Positions 1 through 5,471 of a DNA stretch of 5,471 bases are shown piece by piece. The DNA is from DATAAM01 sp036260075 (lineage in GTDB: Bacteria; Actinomycetota; Acidimicrobiia; Acidimicrobiales; JAHWLA01): positions 1-5,471 of the forward strand of contig DATAAM010000050.1 in the NCBI GenBank assembly GCA_036260075.1, read 5' to 3'. The notes under the pieces are model-generated. The model was not told the DNA's origin. It was given only the letters and a program-made list of their open reading frames with translations, and ran no database searches. Positions within the stretch are counted from its first letter, which is position 1. Each line of letters starts with the position of its first letter. The translations under genes were made by a program, and so were the position numbers.

Positions 1-789
1 GAACATCTCGACGCCGGTGCAGGTGGTCTTCTGCGTGGCCCGCAGGCCCACGATCTCCACCTCGTCGCCGGTCTTGATGATGCCCTGCTCGATCTTGCCG
101 GTGACCACGGTGCCGCGGCCGGTGATCGAGAACACGTCCTCCACCGGCATCAGGTACGGCTTGTCGAGCTCGCGCACGGGCTCGGGCACGTACGAGTCGA
201 CCTGGTCCATCAGCTCGATGATCTTGTCCTGCCATGTGGCGTCGCCCTCGAGCGCCTTCAGCGCCGACACCCGCACGATGGGGGCGTCGTCGCCGGGGAA
301 CTCGTACTCGTTGAGCAGCTCCCGCACCTCGAGCTCCACCAGGTCGAGCAGCTCCTCGTCGTCGACCATGTCGGCCTTGTTGAGCGCCACCACGATCGAC
401 GGCACGCCCACCTGGCGGGCCAGCAGCACGTGCTCACGGGTCTGGGGCATGGGGCCGTCGGCCGCAGACACGACCAGGATCGCTCCGTCGACCTGGGCGG
501 CGCCGGTGATCATGTTCTTGATGTAGTCGGCGTGCCCCGGCATGTCGACGTGCGCGTAGTGACGGTTGGCCGTCTGGTACTCCACGTGGGCGATCGAGAT
601 CGTGATGCCGCGGGCCTTCTCCTCCGGCGCCTTGTCGATCTGGTCGAAGGCGGTGAAGGAGTTGCCCTCCACCCGGTCGGCGAGGGTCTTCGTGATGGCG
701 GCCGTGAGGGTCGTCTTGCCGTGGTCGATGTGACCCATCGTGCCGATGTTCACGTGGGGCTTGGTTCGCTCGAACTTCTGCTTTGCCAT
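1..789 (-). CDS. tuf: Elongation factor Tu, N-terminal two thirds (3' end beyond the window)
   Basis: EF-Tu is the cytoplasmic GTPase that brings aminoacyl-tRNA to the ribosomal A site. The frame runs from ATG at 789 to the window edge, giving 263 codons of a family usually near 395, so the end is cut off by the window and not broken. Visible landmarks are the start MAKQKFERTKPHVN, the P-loop GHIDHGKT (residues 19-26), the switch I motif RGITI (60-64), DMPGH (82-86), NKAD (137-140) and SALKAL (175-180), which complete the G domain. Domain II follows, with GRGTVVTGK near 224-232. Switch II reads DMPGH where E. coli has DCPGH, and the guanine-specificity motif reads NKAD where E. coli has NKCD, so both of the E. 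coli cysteines at these places are absent. It is the last visible gene of the str operon, 20 bp after fusA, and is probably co-transcribed with it. Confidence 0.98.
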   Translation of the reverse strand, partial: MAKQKFERTKPHVNIGTMGHIDHGKTTLTAAITKTLADRVEGNSFTAFDQIDKAPEEKARGITISIAHVEYQTANRHYAHVDMPGHADYIKNMITGAAQVDGAILVVSAADGPMPQTREHVLLARQVGVPSIVVALNKADMVDDEELLDLVELEVRELLNEYEFPGDDAPIVRVSALKALEGDATWQDKIIELMDQVDSYVPEPVRELDKPYLMPVEDVFSITGRGTVVTGKIEQGIIKTGDEVEIVGLRATQKTTCTGVEMF

Positions 790-799
790 TTGAGGCTCG

Positions 800-805
800 C
801 TCCTC
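800..805 (-). promoter_or_regulatory. Ribosome binding site of tuf
   Basis: The minus strand reads GAGGAG here, 10 nt before the tuf ATG and inside the 20-bp fusA-tuf gap. It is a good Shine-Dalgarno match at a slightly long spacing, and it supports the MAKQKF start. Confidence 0.8.
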
Positions 806-809
806 GGAG

Positions 810-2912
<2,103 letters not shown>

Positions 2913-2918
2913 ATGAAA

Positions 2919-2922
2919 CCTC
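2919..2922 (-). promoter_or_regulatory. Ribosome binding site of fusA
   Basis: The minus strand reads GAGG, 6 nt before the fusA ATG, at a near-ideal distance. It lies just downstream of the GC-palindrome pair in the spacer, so folding of that spacer could affect access to it; that effect is inference. Confidence 0.75.
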
Positions 2923-2930
2923 AGCGCGAA

Positions 2931-2958
2931 GGCCGGATCCGGCTTGGCCGGTCCGGCC
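2931..2958 (-). repeat. Two tandem GC-rich palindromes in the rpsG-fusA spacer
   Basis: On the minus strand the spacer holds GGCCGGACCGGCC (2946-2958), then AA, then the near-copy GCCGGATCCGGCC (2931-2943). Each is self-complementary or nearly so, and the two can also pair with each other, so several alternative RNA folds are possible upstream of the fusA ribosome binding site. The pairing is visible in the sequence. Any regulatory role is inference, and in GC-rich DNA short palindromes of this kind arise fairly easily. Confidence 0.5.
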
Positions 2959-2973
2959 GAAGCTCGATCAAAC

Positions 2974-3002
2974 TCGCAGCGAAAGCTCTGCTTTCGCTGC
3001 GA
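2974..3002 (-). terminator. Perfect 13-bp hairpin directly after the rpsG stop; possible attenuator or processing site
   Basis: The arms 2974-2986 and 2990-3002 are exact reverse complements (minus strand TCGCAGCGAAAGC, loop AGA, GCTTTCGCTGCGA). The stem starts at the base right after the rpsG TGA. The sequence after it (GTTTGATC) has only three consecutive T, so it lacks the U-tract of a strong intrinsic terminator. fusA and tuf follow on the same strand with no convincing promoter in the spacer, so full termination would be odd. Partial attenuation, an RNase cleavage or 3'-end stabilising site, or a protein-binding site are all possible. The structure is certain and its function is not. Confidence 0.5.
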
Positions 3003-3473
3003 TCACCACCGATAATGGGCGAACGCCTTGTTGGACTCGGCCATCTTGTGCATGTCCTCACGGCGCTTCACCGCCGAGCCGATGCCGTTGCTCGCGTCGA
3101 GGAGCTCGTTGGCGAGGCGCTGCGCCATGGTCTTTTCCCGGCGCTGGCGGGCGTATCCCACCAACCAGCGGATCGACAGGGTGGTGGCCCGGCGGGGGCG
3201 CACCTCGACCGGCACCTGGTAGGTGGCGCCGCCCACCCGGCGGCTCTTCACCTCGAGGGCGGGCTTGGTGTTCTCGACGGCGCGCTTGAGGGTGGCGATC
3301 GGCTCGGCGCCGGTCTTGTCCTTCACGATGTCGAGCGCCTCGTACACGATGCGCTCGGCCAGCGTGCGCTTGCCGCGGGACAGGATCTTGTTGACCACCT
3401 GGGTGACCAGCACCGACCGGTAGACCGGGTCGGGCATGAGCTCGCGGCGGGGGGCGGGACCTTTGCGGGGCAT
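3003..3473 (-). CDS. rpsG: 30S ribosomal protein S7
   Basis: S7 is a primary binder of the 16S rRNA 3' major domain. It starts assembly of the small-subunit head and lies near the E-site tRNA and mRNA exit. The protein is 156 residues, the usual bacterial length. It begins MPRKGPAPRRELMPDPVY and carries the conserved LSRGKRTLAE (31-40), GGATYQVPVEVRP (81-93), RWLVGYAR (102-109) and the C-terminal KRREDMHKMAESNKAF (136-151). The ATG at 3473 fits the family start and is preceded by AAGG 7 nt upstream, which overlaps the rpsL stop. Only 9 bp separate it from rpsL, so translational coupling with S12 is likely. In E. coli, S7 represses its own operon by binding the rpsL-rpsG spacer; here that spacer is too short for such a site. 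Confidence 0.99.
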   Translation of the reverse strand: MPRKGPAPRRELMPDPVYRSVLVTQVVNKILSRGKRTLAERIVYEALDIVKDKTGAEPIATLKRAVENTKPALEVKSRRVGGATYQVPVEVRPRRATTLSIRWLVGYARQRREKTMAQRLANELLDASNGIGSAVKRREDMHKMAESNKAFAHYRW

Positions 3474-3480
3474 GGCGCGG

Positions 3481-3484
3481 CCTT
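3481..3484 (-). promoter_or_regulatory. Ribosome binding site of rpsG, overlapping the rpsL stop
   Basis: The minus strand reads AAGG 7 nt before the rpsG ATG, and it shares two bases with the rpsL TAA stop (3483-3485). A ribosome ending S12 translation would sit on this site, which fits translational coupling. The match is modest. Confidence 0.6.
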
Positions 3485-3854
3485 ACCCTTCCCTCTTGGC
3501 GCCGTAGCGGCTGCGGGCCTGCTTGCGGTCGCGCACGCCGCTGGTGTCGAGGGTGCCACGGATGATCTTGTAGCGGACGCCCGGCAGGTCCTTCACACGA
3601 CCGCCGCGGACGAGCACGATCGAGTGCTCCTGCAGGTTGTGGCCCACGCCCGGGATGTAGGCCGTCACCTCGATGCCGCTCGTGAGCCGCACCCGGGCCA
3701 CCTTGCGCAGCGCCGAGTTGGGCTTCTTGGGGGTGGTCGTGTAGACGCGGGTGCAGACGCCGCGGCGCTGGGGCGCCCCCTTCAGGGCAGGCGTCTTCGT
3801 CTTCGACTGCTTGCTCTGCCGGCCCTTGCGGACCAGCTGCGCGATGGTGGGCAA
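3483..3854 (-). CDS. rpsL: 30S ribosomal protein S12
   Basis: S12 sits at the decoding centre of the 30S subunit and shapes translational accuracy. The protein is 123 residues, near the family length of about 124. It shows RGVCTRVYTTTPKKPNSALRK (31-51), GHNLQEHS (71-78) and GRVKDLPGVRY (85-95). The two lysines whose changes classically give streptomycin resistance, K43 and K88, are both wild-type, as is D89, the residue methylthiolated by RimO in E. coli. The PGVRYKIIRG and RSRYGAK segments look actinobacterial. The start codon is TTG: the codons after it give PTIAQLVRK, the expected N-terminus, and GGAAAGG lies 7 nt upstream. Residue 70 is Val where E. coli has Glu (PGVGHN against GGEGHN). 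It is the first gene of the str operon, behind a likely promoter. Confidence 0.99.
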   Translation of the reverse strand: MPTIAQLVRKGRQSKQSKTKTPALKGAPQRRGVCTRVYTTTPKKPNSALRKVARVRLTSGIEVTAYIPGVGHNLQEHSIVLVRGGRVKDLPGVRYKIIRGTLDTSGVRDRKQARSRYGAKREG

Positions 3855-3861
3855 ACCTCGA

Positions 3862-3868
3862 CCTTTCC
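3862..3868 (-). promoter_or_regulatory. Ribosome binding site that fixes the TTG start of rpsL
   Basis: The minus strand reads GGAAAGG 7 nt before the TTG at 3854. A second purine stretch, GAGG (3856-3859), is only 1 nt from the TTG and too close to serve. No in-frame ATG near this point would give the conserved S12 N-terminus, so the site decides the start. Confidence 0.75.
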
Positions 3869-3911
3869 GGGCTGGTGGCGCGACGCCGAACGGCGCTGCG
3901 GCCGACGGAAC

Positions 3912-3940
3912 ATGGTAGGGCTCGCGGATGACGGCGGCAA
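3912..3940 (-). promoter_or_regulatory. Candidate sigma-70-type promoter of the str operon
   Basis: On the minus strand there is a -35-like TTGCCG (3935-3940) and a -10-like TACCAT (3912-3917) with exactly 17 bp between them; each box matches the consensus at four of six positions. Transcription would start near 3905 and give a leader of about 50 nt before rpsL. It lies in the 118-bp gap between the membrane protein gene and rpsL, where an operon promoter is expected. The leader also contains a small possible hairpin around 3885-3898. The call rests on motif match and position only. Confidence 0.55.
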
Positions 3941-3972
3941 ACGGCCCGCGGTCGGCCCCGACGACGGCGACG

Positions 3973-4491
3973 CTATGCGGCAGGGATGCGGCCCGTCCGC
4001 CTGTCCGCGGCGAGGTAAGCGAGGAGCAGGAGGAGGGCCGACGCCGTGGTGCCGGCGAGGGCCCGGCCGTAGCCGTCGAGCCCGGTCGAGAACAGCGGCC
4101 AGCTGAGGAGCGCGAGCAGGAAGAGGTAGCCGCCTGCGAAGACGGCCGCGTGCGGCCTCCCTGTCAGCAGCCAGAAGGCAACCGAGAGGGCCAGCGAGGC
4201 GAGGATGCAGGCGGCCAATACGGCGAAGGCCGCCAGCGGCAGGAACAGCAGGATGCCGAGCATGAACATGAGGTCGTCGCCGGCGATCCGGAAGGCAACG
4301 CCCACGAAGTGCACCGTGCCGACGGCGACCGGGGCCAGCGGCAGCAGGAGGCCGAGGGCGGCGAGCCACGTCCACACCGTGCGACGACCTTCGGCCCACG
4401 CGTGCGGGTCGCTCCAGCGACGGGCGGCTCGGCGTACCGGCGGCCAGGCAGCCGCCAGCATGCCGAAGGCGGCGTCGAGGAACAGGTCCAC
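3973..4491 (-). CDS. Small integral membrane protein of unknown function
   Basis: I do not recognise this family. The 172-residue product is strongly hydrophobic, with likely membrane segments near residues 40-65, 74-90, 91-112, 115-134 and 143-162, so four or five helices. A basic N-terminal stretch comes first (VRRAARRW near 19-26) and a short charged tail last (ADRRTGRIPAA). No catalytic motif or signal peptidase site is evident. Third codon positions are almost all G or C, as in its neighbours, which supports real coding. The start is GTG at 4491; a stop lies 15 codons upstream with no other start codon between, and ATG at residue 11 is the alternative. The ribosome binding site is weak (GAG, 9 nt upstream). 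It sits between rpoC and rpsL on the same strand but is separated from both by gaps with a hairpin on one side and a promoter on the other, so it may be its own unit or be fed by rpoC read-through. Confidence 0.75.
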   Translation of the reverse strand: MDLFLDAAFGMLAAAWPPVRRAARRWSDPHAWAEGRRTVWTWLAALGLLLPLAPVAVGTVHFVGVAFRIAGDDLMFMLGILLFLPLAAFAVLAACILASLALSVAFWLLTGRPHAAVFAGGYLFLLALLSWPLFSTGLDGYGRALAGTTASALLLLLAYLAADRRTGRIPAA

Positions 4492-4552
4492 GGAGGAAGT
4501 CTCGGCCGCTCGACCGCCGGCCCGTAGCGCGCGTCCTCACAGGCGCTCGTCG

Positions 4553-4598
4553 TTTTCTCCGCAAATCCGGGCCCAGAGGCCCGGATTTGCGGAGAAAA
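4553..4598 (-). terminator. Perfect 21-bp inverted repeat after rpoC; possible non-canonical terminator
   Basis: The arms 4553-4573 and 4578-4598 are exact reverse complements around a 4-base loop (plus strand CAGA), and pairing extends by two more pairs past one bulged base (4599). It begins 9 nt after the rpoC stop, the usual place for a terminator. The polarity is unusual: on either strand the T-run forms the 5' foot of the stem and the A-run the 3' foot, the reverse of an intrinsic terminator with its trailing U-tract. It could be a U-less terminator, an RNA-stabilising or RNase III-type structure, or a dispersed palindromic repeat. The structure is certain; termination is inferred from position. 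Confidence 0.6.
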
Positions 4599-4607
4599 AC
4601 GGTGGGG

Positions 4608-5471
4608 TCAGGCCGATTCGTCGGCCGGTGCGGGAGCGGCCCCGTCGCCGTCGCCGCCCGTGGAGCCGATGTTGGCCAGCCAGGCGGCCAGGTCCTCGGT
4701 CTCGGCCTCCACGTCGGAGGTCCAGAAGGAGAGCTTCTCCGCCTCGGGAGCGTCCATCTCGACGTCGCGGTAGCGGTGCATGCCGGTCCCGGCCGGGATC
4801 AGCTTGCCGATGATGATGTTCTCCTTCAGCCCGAACAGGTGGTCGGACTTGCCCTCGATGGCCGCCTCGGTGAGCACCCGGGTCGTCTCCTGGAACGACG
4901 CCGCCGACAGCCACGAGTCGGTGGCCAACGACGCCTTGGTGATGCCCATCAGCTCGGGTCTGCCCTCGGCGGGCCGCTCGCCCGCCTGCACCAGCCGTCG
5001 GTTGGTGTCGGCGTACACCTTCGAGTCGACCCGCTCTCCCGGCAGGAAGCCGGAGTCGCCGGGCTCGGCCACCGAGACCCGCCGCAGCATCTGGCGCACG
5101 ATCAGCTCGATGTGCTTGTCGTGGATGGGCACGCCCTGGTCGCGGTAGACCTTCTGCACCTCTTCCACGATGTATTGCTGCGTCTCGCGGATGCCCTTGA
5201 TCTCCAGCAGCTCCTTGGGGTCCTTGGGCCCCTCGACCAGCGGGTCGCCCGCCGAGATCTCCGAGCCCTCCGACACCTCCAGGTGGGCCCGGGCCGAGAC
5301 GTTGTAGGAGTCCTCCGAGCCGTCGTCGCCCACGATTGTGATGCGGCGGCCGTTCTCCTCCTCGCTGATGCGGACCACGCCCGACGTGCGAGCGAGCACG
5401 GCGGCGCCCTTCGGCGTGCGGGCCTCGAACAGCTCGACGACGCGCGGGAGGCCGTGGGTGATGTCCTGGCC
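4608..5471 (-). CDS. rpoC: DNA-directed RNA polymerase subunit beta', C-terminal part (5' end beyond the window)
   Basis: RpoC is the large catalytic subunit of RNA polymerase. Only its last 287 codons are here; the frame is open to the window edge and ends at TGA (4608-4610). The fragment begins GQDITHGLPRVVELFEARTPKG, the conserved segment after the trigger-loop region. It continues with VQKVYRDQGVPIHDKHIE (105-122 of the fragment), IVRQMLRRV (124-132), GITKASLATDSW (176-187), SFQETTRVLTEAA (192-204) and GLKENIIIGKLIPAGTG (214-230), the C-terminal region that in known structures contacts the omega subunit. The final 20 residues or so are a Gly, Ala, Asp-rich tail (TGGDGDGAAPAPADESA) that is not conserved with E. 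coli. rpoB is expected just upstream of the window. GTG at 5399 is an internal valine codon and not a start. Confidence 0.98.
   Translation of the reverse strand, partial: GQDITHGLPRVVELFEARTPKGAAVLARTSGVVRISEEENGRRITIVGDDGSEDSYNVSARAHLEVSEGSEISAGDPLVEGPKDPKELLEIKGIRETQQYIVEEVQKVYRDQGVPIHDKHIELIVRQMLRRVSVAEPGDSGFLPGERVDSKVYADTNRRLVQAGERPAEGRPELMGITKASLATDSWLSAASFQETTRVLTEAAIEGKSDHLFGLKENIIIGKLIPAGTGMHRYRDVEMDAPEAEKLSFWTSDVEAETEDLAAWLANIGSTGGDGDGAAPAPADESA

Noticed and set aside
2963..2976. Minus-strand GAGTTTGATC resembles the conserved 5' end of 16S rRNA
   Set aside because: The match is only 10 nt and the flanking bases do not continue it. S7 binds the 3' major domain of 16S rRNA and not the 5' end, so mimicry is not supported.
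3885..3898. Small GC hairpin in the rpsL leader
   Set aside because: The stem is only about 4-5 bp and such pairing is common by chance in GC-rich DNA. It is not listed as a separate feature.
3782..4564. A 260-codon minus-strand frame overlapping the membrane protein gene and rpsL
   Set aside because: It is arginine- and proline-rich with no motif, is out of frame with two better-supported genes, and runs through the promoter gap and into rpsL. It is a GC-bias shadow.
5397..5399. GTG as a possible start of a separate 263-codon gene
   Set aside because: The reading frame continues upstream to the window edge with conserved RpoC sequence, so this is an internal valine codon.

Overview
This window is a ribosome and transcription housekeeping block, and every gene lies on the minus strand. 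In the direction of transcription (high to low coordinates) it holds: the 3' end of rpoC (RNA polymerase beta'), a small predicted membrane protein of unknown function, rpsL (S12), rpsG (S7), fusA (EF-G), and the first two thirds of tuf (EF-Tu). The last four are the classical 'str' operon in its canonical order, directly downstream of rpoC as in many bacteria. No mobile element, CRISPR array, tRNA or rRNA was seen.

The DNA is GC-rich, and the real genes use G or C at most third codon positions. S12 carries actinobacterial-looking signatures (start MPTIAQLVRK, the PGVRYKIIRG segment, the YGAK tail), and EF-Tu and RpoC also read as actinobacterial. The best guess is a high-GC actinobacterium, possibly from a less-studied class such as Acidimicrobiia. 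The class-level guess is inference only.

Layout: rpoC ends at 4608. Nine bases after its stop is a perfect 21-bp inverted repeat (4553-4598). A 172-codon GTG-started membrane protein gene (3973-4491) follows. The 118-bp gap to rpsL (3855-3972) holds a plausible sigma-70-type promoter (TTGCCG, 17 bp, TACCAT) that would drive the str operon with a leader of about 50 nt. rpsL uses a TTG start fixed by its Shine-Dalgarno sequence. rpsL and rpsG are only 9 bp apart. rpsG and fusA are separated by a 90-bp spacer holding a perfect 13-bp hairpin and two GC palindromes. fusA and tuf are 20 bp apart.

Together the genes supply RNA polymerase, two 30S proteins (the decoding-site protein S12 and the 3'-major-domain assembly protein S7) and the two elongation GTPases. 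The gene content is ordinary. The points worth a second look are the two unusual hairpins, the position of the structured spacer relative to the known S7 autoregulation model in E. coli, and the orphan membrane protein between rpoC and rpsL.
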